Below, one piece after another: positions 33,938 through 42,061 of a DNA stretch of 64,000 nt; within the stretch, counting starts at the first letter, position 1, and each line of letters opens with the position of its first letter. A program made the position numbers and the translations under genes. The notes under the pieces are model-generated. The model worked only from the letters and a program-made list of their open reading frames with translations, did no database searches and was not told the DNA's origin. The DNA is from Clostridiales bacterium (GTDB lineage Bacteria > Bacillota > Clostridia > Christensenellales > Aristaeellaceae), in contig JAHZHX010000001.1 in the NCBI GenBank assembly GCA_019420065.1, positions 1-64,000 of the forward strand. Direction: 5' to 3'.

Positions 33938-34372
33938 TTACTTGATGAGTTCGAGGGCTTCGGGCTTCTGAGCGGCATGCGGATGATTGGCACCGGCATA
34001 CACAAATAGCTTCTTCGCCATCTGACGGCCCAAGGGTCCCTTGGGAAGCATGCCAACGATGGCGCGGCGCACGGCAAACTCAGGCTTTTCAGCCATCAGG
34101 GCGCGGTACTTGGTTTCTTTCAGACCGCCAACATAGCCGCTGTGATGATAATATACCTTCTGATCCAGCTTTTTACCGGTCAGGATCGCCTTGTCGGCGT
34201 TAATGATAATCACATAATCGCCCGTATCAACATGAGGGGTGTAGATGGGCTTGGTCTTACCGCGAAGAATATTCGCAACCTGGCTCGCAACGCGACCCAG
34301 CACCATGCCGTCAGCATCAACGACATACCACTTGCGCTCAACGTTCTGCGCATTTGCCATAAAGGTATTCAA
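33938..34372 (-). CDS. rplM: 50S ribosomal protein L13
   Basis: A 144-residue L13. The start is TTG at 34372, eight bases after AAGGAGG; the reading [22 protein letters not shown] then matches the usual clostridial N-terminus. The ATG at 34360 is too far from the ribosome site. [26 protein letters not shown] is the family signature. It is transcribed with rpsI behind a structured leader. Confidence 0.97.
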   Translation of the reverse strand: MNTFMANAQNVERKWYVVDADGMVLGRVASQVANILRGKTKPIYTPHVDTGDYVIIINADKAILTGKKLDQKVYYHHSGYVGGLKETKYRALMAEKPEFAVRRAIVGMLPKGPLGRQMAKKLFVYAGANHPHAAQKPEALELIK

Positions 34373-34484
34373 GAGCAGTTCCTCCTTGACAAAATCAAAA
34401 CAATATCTGTTTGGTCAGGCATGATGGTCAGCATGCGCAACCGGTGTTCAATAGTTCCCGGGGCTAGCGGAGTCTATTGATGCG
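34373..34484 (-). ncRNA. L13 leader region (probable autoregulatory 5' UTR)
   Basis: About 110 untranslated bases lie between the rplM promoter and its start. They contain short inverted repeats (AATAG with CTATT; GGTTGCGCATGC). An L13 leader that mediates feedback by the ribosomal protein is known in Firmicutes; match to that model was not tested. Confidence 0.5.
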
Positions 34485-34490
34485 CCCATT

Positions 34491-34519
34491 ATTATACGCA
34501 AAAATGCAAGAAATGTCAA
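34491..34519 (-). promoter_or_regulatory. Promoter of rplM-rpsI
   Basis: On the minus strand TTGACA (34514-34519), a 17-base spacer, and TATAAT (34491-34496): a consensus sigma-A promoter. Between this and the tRNA promoter at 34624 there is only AT-rich spacer. Confidence 0.9.
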
Positions 34520-34623
34520 TATATTTTTTTGCTTTGTCAGCCGGCGGTCTGCGCGGTTTGAGATGTACGGATGGCATAATTTGGGACAATAGGGAAAATT
34601 GAAAACTTTTTTCAAAAAACTAC

Positions 34624-34652
34624 TTGACAAGCGCCCGCGGCTTTTGTATAAT
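34624..34652 (+). promoter_or_regulatory. Promoter of the tRNA-Gln/tRNA-Glu pair
   Basis: TTGACA (34624-34629), a 17-base spacer, and TATAAT (34647-34652), about 30 bases before the first tRNA. Confidence 0.9.
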
Positions 34653-34681
34653 ATCTCTCGCAGTGTTGAGCTGCCCGGCAT

Positions 34682-34755
34682 TGGGGAATGGTGTAACGGC
34701 AGCACCTACGACTCTGACTCGTATTGTCAAGGTTCAAATCCTTGTTCCCCAGCCA
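34682..34755 (+). tRNA. tRNA-Gln (CTG)
   Basis: A 74-base cloverleaf. Acceptor arms TGGGGAA and TTCCCCA pair fully; the anticodon stem TACGA/TCGTA encloses CTCTGAC, giving anticodon CTG (codon CAG). The T-arm is AAGGTTCAAATCCTT and CCA is encoded. Transcribed with tRNA-Glu three bases downstream. Confidence 0.95.
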
Positions 34756-34758
34756 TTT

Positions 34759-34834
34759 GCCTCCGTTGTGTAGTGGCCTAGCACGCGGCCCTCTCAAGGC
34801 TGAAACACCGGTTCGAATCCGGTCGGAGGTGCCA
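34759..34834 (+). tRNA. tRNA-Glu (CTC)
   Basis: A 76-base cloverleaf. Acceptor arms GCCTCCG and CGGAGGT pair with one G-U; the anticodon loop CTCTCAA gives anticodon CTC (codon GAG). The T-arm CCGGTTCGAATCCGG and an encoded CCA are present. Confidence 0.94.
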
Positions 34835-34836
34835 TG

Positions 34837-34869
34837 AAGAATGGATCAGTTGTGATTCATTCTTTTTTT
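34837..34869 (+). terminator. Terminator of the tRNA operon
   Basis: Stem AGAATGGATC with GATTCATTCT (one mismatch) followed by seven Ts, directly after tRNA-Glu. Confidence 0.8.
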
Positions 34870-34893
34870 GTTGCTTTTGGGTGCCAACATAAA

Positions 34894-34924
34894 TGCGCCA
34901 GCGTTTGATATGCGCGCTGGCGCA
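34894..34924 (-). terminator. Terminator of the degenerate receiver gene
   Basis: A perfect 10-base-pair stem (TGCGCCAGCG with CGCTGGCGCA). On the minus strand it is followed by TTTATGTTGG; the T-run is short. It starts about nine bases after the stop at 34933. Confidence 0.6.
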
Positions 34925-34932
34925 GACTGGAT

Positions 34933-35742
34933 TTATTCGCATTCCGGAGCTGCGACAAGATCATAGAGGCTTGGAAGAAGCTGACGGGAGGTAAGGAGCA
35001 TATCCAGGTTCAGATATTCCTTGATATTTTCAAGCACATCGTTCACGCGCTTGTCCGCCCGCTCTGCCAATAATGCATCCGGCATGGTTTCTCCCATGCG
35101 CTGGCAGGCTACCAGCCGGATATGCCGCGGCGTTAATACCGCTACCATATAATAAAGATTTTCGTAATAGCGGCCAAAGAAATTTACGCGCAGCGCGTTT
35201 TCAAGACGTTCGCTGCCATAATGCCATTGGGAACTGAGATAAACCTCGCCCTGCGGCAAATCAAAATCGTACATGATACAGGCGCTGTCGGCCGAAATGG
35301 AGGAACGCAGCAGCGGAAGACGGCCGCGCAGCACATTGTCGTCGGTGATTTCGCCAACCAGCAGCTTGTGAAACAGCTCGTCGCGCAGCATGTCAAAGAG
35401 CGTTTCCGGATCAATTTCTTCATCAGAAATGTCCATGTGCAGGCGGTTGAGAACAGCGCGAACATCTTCCAGACTCTTGATCTGCTCCTGAAGATTCTGC
35501 CGAAGTTCAAAGAGCGGGAGACTGGGGCGGAAGTTATTCAAATAGATACTGAGCGTGCGGGCCTCGTCGGTTGTGAGCATATACGCTGCGCAATCGACGC
35601 GTTTGCTTTCCATCAGCGTAATTGCCTCGTCCGCCGTAGAAGCAATAAAGGGCGGGCGAAAATGCATTTCCTGCCAGTTGATGCGTGATTTCAACTTACT
35701 CTGCATGTCGGGATCGTTGACTGCAATCAAAACCTGATACAT
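34933..35742 (-). CDS. Orphan protein with degenerate response-regulator receiver domain
   Basis: A 269-residue protein. MYQVLIAVNDPDMQS...LKSRINWQEM resembles the N-terminus of AraC-type response regulators (YQVLIADDE...L...I.W), but the acidic pocket is broken (AVND for ADDE) and the phospho-acceptor aspartate is not found where expected (CAAYML). The remaining 150 residues are not a helix-turn-helix; they look like an alpha/beta signalling domain. The start at 35742 follows GTGGAGGTAATAAGA. No kinase lies nearby. The output is unknown. Confidence 0.7.
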   Translation of the reverse strand: MYQVLIAVNDPDMQSKLKSRINWQEMHFRPPFIASTADEAITLMESKRVDCAAYMLTTDEARTLSIYLNNFRPSLPLFELRQNLQEQIKSLEDVRAVLNRLHMDISDEEIDPETLFDMLRDELFHKLLVGEITDDNVLRGRLPLLRSSISADSACIMYDFDLPQGEVYLSSQWHYGSERLENALRVNFFGRYYENLYYMVAVLTPRHIRLVACQRMGETMPDALLAERADKRVNDVLENIKEYLNLDMLLTSRQLLPSLYDLVAAPECE

Positions 35743-35778
35743 TCTTATTACCTCCACGCAGGGGCGACCTGCCAGCCT

Positions 35779-35807
35779 ATTATACATGAAATATAATTTT
35801 TGTGCAA
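35779..35807 (-). promoter_or_regulatory. Promoter of the degenerate receiver gene
   Basis: On the minus strand TTGCAC (35802-35807), a 17-base spacer, and TATAAT (35779-35784) preceded by TG (extended -10). Confidence 0.7.
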
Positions 35808-35873
35808 TCCTTTTGTAAAAAGGAGATAAACAGAGCGGACGGCGCATAGGATAAAGCAAGGAGGCGAGGAAAA

Positions 35874-36161
35874 ATGGCAAAGCAGGCTGCGGGAAGCGAG
35901 GCAGCTCGCCCGCATACGGTAACGATTGACAGCCGCGCGTCTATGGGCTTAACAGGCGTGCGTGAAGTGCTGGCATTTGACGAAAAGCAAATATCGCTGC
36001 AAACCGAAGGGGGAGAAATGACTGTCAGCGGCGAAGGACTGCATATAACGGCGCTGTTATTGGAGGAAGGGCGCGTTTCCCTGGAGGGGCAGATCGATTC
36101 GATTGCGTACGCCAATCGCAATCCGCGTTCCCGCAAGGGTTTGCGCTCTTTGCTTAAATAG
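35874..36161 (+). CDS. yabP: Sporulation protein YabP
   Basis: A 95-residue beta-rich protein of the YabP/YqfC family, with DSRASMGLTGVREVLAFDEKQISLQTEGG in its first half. In Bacillus yabP is transcribed by sigma-E in the mother cell and is needed for sporulation. A sequence resembling a sigma-E -10 (CATAGGAT, 35845-35852) lies 20 bases upstream, a weak hint of the same control. The start follows CAAGGAGG. It is followed by yabQ after two bases. Confidence 0.88.
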   Translation: MAKQAAGSEAARPHTVTIDSRASMGLTGVREVLAFDEKQISLQTEGGEMTVSGEGLHITALLLEEGRVSLEGQIDSIAYANRNPRSRKGLRSLLK

Positions 36162-36163
36162 CC

Positions 36164-36496
36164 GTGCCGATGCGCGAAACGGCCTTTCAGGCCTATACCT
36201 TTTTGGCCTTTTGCTATGTCGGCGCGCTTTCCGCACTGCTGTATGATTTGTTGCTGCCATGCCTGCGGGTGGGAAAAGGCATTTTTCATATGCTCCTGGA
36301 TCTGTTTTTGTGCGCGGCGACGGCATTCGGCTGCTTTCTGGCACTGGCGGTAACGCGCTGCGGAGAGCTGCGGGGTTATATGCTGCTTTCGCTTGTCCTG
36401 GGCGCGGCGGTTTACCGCATGGGCGTGCGGCGGATATTTGCCGGCGTCATAAAATTCTTTCATCGTAACAGGAAAAAGGCAAAAGACGGCGAATAG
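36164..36496 (+). CDS. yabQ: Spore cortex protein YabQ
   Basis: A 110-residue membrane protein with three hydrophobic segments (about 10-30, 42-60 and 68-85) and a basic tail, matching YabQ, which is needed for spore cortex formation. It is placed by its position after yabP and before the divIC-like gene as much as by sequence. The start may be GTG at 36164 or ATG at 36170; neither has a strong ribosome site, so coupling to yabP is likely. Confidence 0.82.
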   Translation: MPMRETAFQAYTFLAFCYVGALSALLYDLLLPCLRVGKGIFHMLLDLFLCAATAFGCFLALAVTRCGELRGYMLLSLVLGAAVYRMGVRRIFAGVIKFFHRNRKKAKDGE

Positions 36497-36527
36497 ATGC
36501 ATATCATCTATTTGCTGGAGGGTGTCC

Positions 36528-36902
36528 ATGTTCAAGTCCGTTCCGGGAAGCAGGATCGAACGCCTGATGTCTCTGCGCGTTCGGCCGCTTGTGGTTGTGT
36601 GCGTGCTCTTTGTGGTTGTTGCCATTGGCTCCATGCTGGTTGGAAGCATGCGCGATGACGCGCAGATCTTGGCAGACCGCATGGCGGATATACGTATTGC
36701 CCGAGACAGCGTGCTCAAAGAACGCAATCAGCTGAGCAGCGAACTTCAAGTAGCGAATACGGATGATTACATCATGGCCAAGGCCAGGCAGCTTTATGGG
36801 TATATGATGCCTGGCGAACTGCTGTTTGTCGTCAAAAATCCCGAGGCGCTGTATGGCAATGGCGATGAAGTGCAAATGTACGTCCTGGAGGAAAACGAAT
36901 GA
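36528..36902 (+). CDS. divIC: Septum formation initiator (DivIC/FtsB-like)
   Basis: A 124-residue protein with one membrane segment (about residues 20-42) and a following coiled coil (LADRMADIRIARDSVLKERNQLSSELQ), then a small C-terminal domain with EALYGNGDEV-type sequence. This is the FtsB/DivIC architecture, a cell-division protein that links FtsL and FtsQ. The ATG at 36528 follows CTGGAGGG. The order yabP-yabQ-divIC is as in Bacillus; yabR and spoIIE are not present here. Confidence 0.85.
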   Translation: MFKSVPGSRIERLMSLRVRPLVVVCVLFVVVAIGSMLVGSMRDDAQILADRMADIRIARDSVLKERNQLSSELQVANTDDYIMAKARQLYGYMMPGELLFVVKNPEALYGNGDEVQMYVLEENE

Positions 36903-37783
36903 AGCGTATCGCCGTGATCGTGATCGGTTCCAATTCTACGCGAATGCTTTCGGCTGATGCGCAAACGCTTTTGCAGCCTGTGCGCAGGCGGATTGAAACG
37001 CGCCTTTTTCTGCATATGGAAAAGGGCGCGTTTTCTGCGCAGGCGGTGAATGAATTGTGCGAGGGAATTGCCGCGCTGCAGCGGGCGGCGCAGGAAGAGG
37101 GGGCGCAGGTTGCGGCGCTGTGCGCAACCAGCGCCGTGCGCGACGCCGCCAACGCGCCGTTGCTTGCCAGTGAGCTTGAGAAAAAGTGCGGCTTGCTGCT
37201 GCGGATCATTGACGGACAGGAGGAGGCGGCGCTCTCCTTTTATGGCGTCTCCGGCGAGGAAAGCTGCGGTATGATTGATATTGGCGGCGGTTCGACCGAA
37301 ATAGCAATCGGCCAGGGTATGCGGATCGCATGCGCGGTTTCCTTGCAGCTTGGAGCTTCACGGCTTTTCCGCATACAGCCGATCAACGAAACGGCGCAGC
37401 TTGCGCCTGCTTTGGCGGCAGCGCGGAAAATTGCGCAGCAAACGCCGGCAAGGCTGCGTGAAAGCGCGCAAGGTCTGCGCTTTTATTTGGTCGGCGGTAC
37501 GGGTACGGCTGCGGCGCATATGCTGTATCCTGAGCGAAGCGTGGAGGGATGCACGCTTTGCCGGCAGGAAATTGATTCTCTGCTTGAGCGCATTGCGTCA
37601 ACGCCGCGCAGCCTGCGGACGGCGCTGACGGGCTTTCCCGCCTCGCGTCTGGACATTTTTCCAACAGGTCTGGCGACGCTTCTGGCCGTGATGGATACGC
37701 TGAATATCGGGGAAGTTACGGTATCGCAAAAGGGAAATGCAGACGGATTGCTGCGCGACATTGTTCACAAAAAATTTGCTTGA
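36899..37783 (+). CDS. Ppx/GppA-family phosphatase
   Basis: A 294-residue protein of the ASKHA exopolyphosphatase/pppGpp phosphohydrolase family. GSNSTRML near the start and DIGGGSTE at 127-134 are the two nucleotide-phosphate loops; GGTGTAAAHM follows near residue 199. The first motif lacks the usual Asp (IVIGSNS in place of IDIGSNS). Whether it acts on polyphosphate or pppGpp cannot be told. Its start overlaps the divIC stop (ATGA). Confidence 0.86.
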   Translation: MKRIAVIVIGSNSTRMLSADAQTLLQPVRRRIETRLFLHMEKGAFSAQAVNELCEGIAALQRAAQEEGAQVAALCATSAVRDAANAPLLASELEKKCGLLLRIIDGQEEAALSFYGVSGEESCGMIDIGGGSTEIAIGQGMRIACAVSLQLGASRLFRIQPINETAQLAPALAAARKIAQQTPARLRESAQGLRFYLVGGTGTAAAHMLYPERSVEGCTLCRQEIDSLLERIASTPRSLRTALTGFPASRLDIFPTGLATLLAVMDTLNIGEVTVSQKGNADGLLRDIVHKKFA

Positions 37784-37808
37784 TATATCTGTAAATTTTT
37801 TGTATAAT
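37780..37808 (+). promoter_or_regulatory. Promoter of the PrsA-like lipoprotein gene
   Basis: TTGATA (37780-37785), a 17-base spacer, and TATAAT (37803-37808). The -35 overlaps the stop of the ppx gene. Confidence 0.75.
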
Positions 37809-37848
37809 TGATATGAAAAAAACACAAGATGGGGGAGCGCATTCTATC

Positions 37849-38985
37849 ATGTTTAAAAAGAAAGCTTTATTCGCAATGCTGCTGGCGGCGGTGATGCTGC
37901 TGTCCGGCTGTTCTCTGGTGATGCGTGACAGCGAGGTGGACGCCTTGCAGACGATTATCGATGTGAACGGCGTCAAGGTTGACAAGGCAACCTTTATGAG
38001 CGCGTATAACTATAACCTTTACATGCAGCAATACTATGCGCAGATGATGGCGCAGTTTGGCTTGTCTGGCAGTGAGGTGAACGAGGCTGAAGTGCGTCAG
38101 AACACGGTTGATTCCTACATCAGCGGCTTAGTGCAGAATCAAAAGGCTGAGGAACTGGGCTTCAAGACGTTTACTGATGCGGAACGCGCTGAAATTGAGG
38201 CGGAAGCGCAGCAGGAGTATGATAACCAGCTGGCCAATATCAAAGAAAACGACTTTGCCGAAACCGATCTGGAAGGCGAAGCGCTGGAGGCCGCTGTTGC
38301 CGCGCATGCGCAGGAGCTTGGCTATACCCTGGAAAGCATTCGTGACAATGTGGAAAATGAAAAAATCAGCAACCGGCTGACCACGTCCGTGACCGATCAG
38401 GTAACGGTGGATGACGAGGATCTCCAGGCTGCGCTGGACGCCAAGATTGAAAGCGATAAGGCGAGCTGCGAGACGAATCTGGGCGCTTATGGCACGAAAG
38501 CCAACGCGGGTACTGTGACTTACTACACGCCCGCGGGCTATCGTTCCATGCGGATGATTTCGCTGCCCAAAGCGGCTGCTGACAACGCCGATGCTGAGCA
38601 GGAAGCGGCCAATGCTGAGGCGAAGGCCAAGGCCGAAGAGCTGTTGGCCCGTCTTGACGCCGGCGAGTCTTTTGACGCGCTGGGCGAGGAAGCGGACAGC
38701 CGCGTTGTGTGCGAGTCCAGCACCGACGTGAACAGCGCTGTGGTTGCCGCTGTTATGGCGCTGACCGAAAAAGGCACGCACACCGACGTGATCGAAACCG
38801 AAAATGCCTATGTGCTGGCTGAATATGTGGATGACGTTGCGGAGCATACGGCTACGCTTGCGGAAATGCGCGACGCCATTTATAACGAAACTTTGGAAAA
38901 TGCGAAGAATGCGGCATATGATGCGGCGCTGAAGGAATGGATTGCCGCAGCGGACGTAAAGGTCTATCTGGATCGTCTGGATTGA
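37849..38985 (+). CDS. PrsA/SurA-like foldase lipoprotein
   Basis: A 378-residue lipoprotein: MFKKKALFAMLLAAVMLLSGC with the lipobox cysteine at 21. The following VNGVKVDKATFMSAYNYNLY and a long Gln/Glu-rich helical section resemble the SurA/PrsA N-terminal chaperone domain. Residues about 225-320 may be a diverged parvulin-like domain (RSMRMISLPKA...LLARLDAGESFDALGEE). It probably helps exported proteins to fold outside the membrane. Isomerase activity is uncertain because the typical parvulin core is weak. Confidence 0.78.
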   Translation: MFKKKALFAMLLAAVMLLSGCSLVMRDSEVDALQTIIDVNGVKVDKATFMSAYNYNLYMQQYYAQMMAQFGLSGSEVNEAEVRQNTVDSYISGLVQNQKAEELGFKTFTDAERAEIEAEAQQEYDNQLANIKENDFAETDLEGEALEAAVAAHAQELGYTLESIRDNVENEKISNRLTTSVTDQVTVDDEDLQAALDAKIESDKASCETNLGAYGTKANAGTVTYYTPAGYRSMRMISLPKAAADNADAEQEAANAEAKAKAEELLARLDAGESFDALGEEADSRVVCESSTDVNSAVVAAVMALTEKGTHTDVIETENAYVLAEYVDDVAEHTATLAEMRDAIYNETLENAKNAAYDAALKEWIAAADVKVYLDRLD

Positions 38986-39012
38986 TAAAAGCATATTACG
39001 AAAGTTAAGCAA

Positions 39013-39058
39013 CAAAATCCCCGCCAGAGGACATGCATGCCTCTCGGCGGGGATTTTG
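39013..39058. terminator. Bidirectional terminator between the PrsA-like gene and the rRNA methyltransferase
   Basis: Long stem AAAATCCCCGCC with GGCGGGGATTTT and an inner AGAGG/CCTCT extension, giving a T-run on each strand. It serves both converging genes. Confidence 0.85.
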
Positions 39059-39072
39059 TTAAATAAGGTCTG

Positions 39073-40380
39073 TTATCTTCGCAGCCCTTTGGGATAATGG
39101 TTTTTCATTTGGCCGTTTGACGCTTTGCCAAATCCCAACTGATAGCCGTTCAGCGTAAGCGCAAAAAAGGAACGCAGCTGCTCGGAGCAGGCCAACGCTT
39201 CGCCATGCAGGTAGTCGGCTGCCTGCGCTTCATCCAGCGCATACTGGCGCTGCATGGGAACGGCCAGCGCCAGGGCATGATCGGGCATAAACACCCGACC
39301 GCGCATTTCTCCAAGATGCAAACCAAGGCGAAGCACGCGCAGCTTGTCCAGCGGCGGTAATGCCAGGGGCGCATGGATCAGGCGGTTGGCAAAGACGGCA
39401 TTTGCCGTAACTTCAGCGGGCAAGCCTGTTTCGGCGGAAAAAGCGGAAAACGCTGCCTGCGCGAGCTTGTCAGGCGGTGGGAGGGGGGCCGGAAACGGCT
39501 GCTCGTTGACGAAGGAGCCGTCCTTTTCCAAAAGAGCGACGAAGTGGCCTTCGCCTTTGATTTTATGCGGCCAAAGACGCAGCAGACCCTCAGGGGCCGC
39601 AGGCAATCCTTCAAGCGCAAAAGGTATGAGATGAAAGTCTGGAAAATCGTGCAGGAAGGCATGAATGACGCCCTCGTTTTCGCTCCTGTTGAATGTGCAG
39701 GTGCTGTATACCATCCGCCCGCCCGGACGAAGCATTTGCGCGGCGGCATGAAGAATCAGGCGCTGGCGCTCGGCGCATTTTACCGGCGAGGCGGCAGTCC
39801 ATTCCTGCATTGTTTCCGGATGGCGCCGGAACATGCCTTCGCCGGAGCAGGGCGCGTCTACCAGAATTTTGTCAAAAAAATGCGGCCACTTTGCTGCCAG
39901 CGCATCCGGATAGGCGCAGGTGACGACGGCGTTGCCGATCCCCATACGTTCAATGTTGCGGGACAGAATTTGCGCGCGGGAGGGAATGGGCTCGTTGGCA
40001 ACCAACAGCGAGAGCCTGGCGCAAGCCGCCAGCTGCGTACTTTTGCCTCCGGGCGCGGCGCAAAGATCGAGAACGCGATCGCCATCCCGCGGAGCGAGAG
40101 CGGCCGCGGCGGCCATGGCTGAAGGCTCCTGGATATAATAGGCGCCAGCTTCATGAAGGGGCTGCGTGCCTGCTTTGGAATCGGCAGCGAGAAAAAAAGC
40201 GTTGTTTGCATAGGGAACGGCGCCGCAAAGCTCTGCGGCGGGCAAGGGACGGCGCTCGTCGCGGAAACGCAGCGCGCGGTATGAAGGCTGTGAATAGGAC
40301 GCAAGAAATGCATCTGTTTCCGTGCCGAGAAGCAGATGCATTTGTTCTATAAAAGATGAAGGAAGCGAAAGATCATTCAT
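39073..40380 (-). CDS. RsmB/RsmF-type RNA m5C methyltransferase
   Basis: A SAM-dependent cytosine-5 RNA methyltransferase of 435 residues. Motif I is DLCAAPGGKST at 105-115; the two catalytic cysteines are C178 (VDAPCSGEGMF) and C228 (YSTCTFNRSENEG). A C-terminal PUA-like RNA-binding region (about residues 300-435) is typical of RsmF/YebU-like enzymes that act on 16S rRNA. The exact target base is an inference. The start at 40380 (MNDLSLPSSFIEQM) replaces a longer frame that runs into the upstream gene. Confidence 0.9.
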   Translation of the reverse strand: MNDLSLPSSFIEQMHLLLGTETDAFLASYSQPSYRALRFRDERRPLPAAELCGAVPYANNAFFLAADSKAGTQPLHEAGAYYIQEPSAMAAAAALAPRDGDRVLDLCAAPGGKSTQLAACARLSLLVANEPIPSRAQILSRNIERMGIGNAVVTCAYPDALAAKWPHFFDKILVDAPCSGEGMFRRHPETMQEWTAASPVKCAERQRLILHAAAQMLRPGGRMVYSTCTFNRSENEGVIHAFLHDFPDFHLIPFALEGLPAAPEGLLRLWPHKIKGEGHFVALLEKDGSFVNEQPFPAPLPPPDKLAQAAFSAFSAETGLPAEVTANAVFANRLIHAPLALPPLDKLRVLRLGLHLGEMRGRVFMPDHALALAVPMQRQYALDEAQAADYLHGEALACSEQLRSFFALTLNGYQLGFGKASNGQMKNHYPKGLRR

Positions 40381-41002
40381 ATATTTTTCTGATGTCCTCA
40401 TTCGTATCCGGGATGCCGGCGGATTGTCCGCGGGGCGGCATGGCGGGATAAACGGTTTCATGGAAGGCACTGTGATCTTGAAGCTGCGCTGCGGCTGCTT
40501 CGCTGGCAGCGTGCAGCTGCATGCTGCGCCTCATACGCCTTCCATAACGGGCGCTGCGGCGGTTGCGCTGCGTTTGAGAGGCGGCGCCCGAAGCGTCGTC
40601 CGCAGCGTTTACCGGCTTGGCATAATACTGCTCCAGACGGTCGGAAAGGGATACGTCACCGCTTTGCAGATCCTGGATGGGGGTGTCGGTAAAATTGAAG
40701 CCGGACAGTGCGTCGGTATAGCCCGCTTCGAAATCAGGTTCGCTGTCGTTTGGCTCCCTATGGTGAAAAAGATGCTGCAAGCGCGTTCGCCACACATATT
40801 GCGGCCGCCAGCGAATGATATAAACAACGGCGTCGATTGTAAGGCCGGAGAGCAGTAAAACGGCTGTCAGCGGTAGCCAGCGGGATTGCAGCCAGGTAAG
40901 AATGCCCGCGCCGCTGCCGTTAAAAAGCGAAAGAATGTCGCTGAAAAGCGCGCGCATCCAGCTTAGCAGCAGCGTAAGCAGCGAGTCTGCGAGACGGTTC
41001 AT
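40373..41002 (-). CDS. Hypothetical membrane protein
   Basis: A 209-residue protein. Hydrophobic stretches lie at about residues 5-28 and 42-62; then comes a long polar, probably disordered, cytoplasmic tail rich in Arg, Gln and Ala (about 120-209). It starts 12 bases after the cdaR stop and overlaps the methyltransferase by eight bases, so it belongs to the cdaA operon. In Bacillus glmM occupies this place; this protein is unrelated. No family is recognised. Confidence 0.72.
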   Translation of the reverse strand: MNRLADSLLTLLLSWMRALFSDILSLFNGSGAGILTWLQSRWLPLTAVLLLSGLTIDAVVYIIRWRPQYVWRTRLQHLFHHREPNDSEPDFEAGYTDALSGFNFTDTPIQDLQSGDVSLSDRLEQYYAKPVNAADDASGAASQTQRNRRSARYGRRMRRSMQLHAASEAAAAQLQDHSAFHETVYPAMPPRGQSAGIPDTNEDIRKIYE

Positions 41003-41014
41003 GCTTCTCCTCCG

Positions 41015-42061
41015 TTATTCTGCGGCAATTTCGACGACAACCAGAATGGTGTCGCTGCTGAAATAAGCGATGTTATCATTTTTAACCAGGCGGATTTTCC
41101 GTTTGATTTCTCCCGTCGCGCCGTTAACGTTGATGAACTGATCCGTCCCGAGGTATTCGACAAGATGCAGCTCGTTCAGGGTTGACATAAATTGATCCGT
41201 CCCCGCTACGGTCAAAAGCGAGGGCTCCGTTGTAATACGCTTGATGACATATCCGTCCGCAGGCTTTCCGGAGGTTAGATCGGTGGTGTTGACCACCAGT
41301 GTTTTGGCTTTGTACAGCGTTTGCTCAACAACCATGCTGCTCAAAAGCACTGATTCGCTGGTAACGTCAATCAGGGAACGGTCAACTTCATTGCCGTTAG
41401 CGTCAACCAGACGGAAAGGAACAGCCGTTCGTTCGGTACCCGAAACAGGCGTGAGAATGGACATGTTATAGTCGGCTACACAGCGAACAACGCTGCCTGC
41501 CAGGGATTCAGGCCCGGATATGACAACAAAGGAGGGATCGACGCGGGCGTCGCTGGCATAAAAGCCCTCCGGCGCTTCGCCGGAGACGTTCAGCCGCACA
41601 GGGATGCGGTTGATGGTCACGTATTTTTCCACCTGAACGGTGATGGTGGCCAGGCTGATTTCAGTTACCGTGCCGTAAGTGGTGGAGCTTGTGGCAATTA
41701 CGTTGAGCGTTTGCTCGCCGGATTCACGGATACGGCTCAGGTCTACGCGCACATTGTAATTGGCGGCGGTGACGGAGTTGTAAACGCGCTGCGGCACATC
41801 CACCCGAATACGGACGGAGGGGAGTTCTTCCAAACCGGAAACGATGATATAGCCGTTTCTGCGCAGCGTGTCGGCGTTCAATACGTTGATCGCAACGTCG
41901 CTGAAAATTTTTTCCCGCGTGAGGGAGCCGTCCTGCGTAATCAGTCCGCTCCAAAGGCAGACGGCGATCAGAAGGGAAATCAACTTCCACTGCCAGTTGT
42001 GCGTCAGCAGAAAAAGCGCTTTTTTGCCCAACGCTTTAACGTCGATATTATTCTTTGCCAT
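41015..42061 (-). CDS. cdaR: YbbR-domain regulator of diadenylate cyclase (CdaR)
   Basis: CdaR modulates the diadenylate cyclase CdaA from outside the membrane. The 348 residues have one membrane segment (about 25-42) followed by several YbbR-type repeats of about 80 residues, for example VRIRVDVPQRVYNSVTAANYNVRVDLS and VRLNVSGEAPEGFYASDARVDPSFVVISGPE. It overlaps cdaA by 14 bases, the conserved cdaA-cdaR arrangement. Confidence 0.92.
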   Translation of the reverse strand: MAKNNIDVKALGKKALFLLTHNWQWKLISLLIAVCLWSGLITQDGSLTREKIFSDVAINVLNADTLRRNGYIIVSGLEELPSVRIRVDVPQRVYNSVTAANYNVRVDLSRIRESGEQTLNVIATSSTTYGTVTEISLATITVQVEKYVTINRIPVRLNVSGEAPEGFYASDARVDPSFVVISGPESLAGSVVRCVADYNMSILTPVSGTERTAVPFRLVDANGNEVDRSLIDVTSESVLLSSMVVEQTLYKAKTLVVNTTDLTSGKPADGYVIKRITTEPSLLTVAGTDQFMSTLNELHLVEYLGTDQFINVNGATGEIKRKIRLVKNDNIAYFSSDTILVVVEIAAE

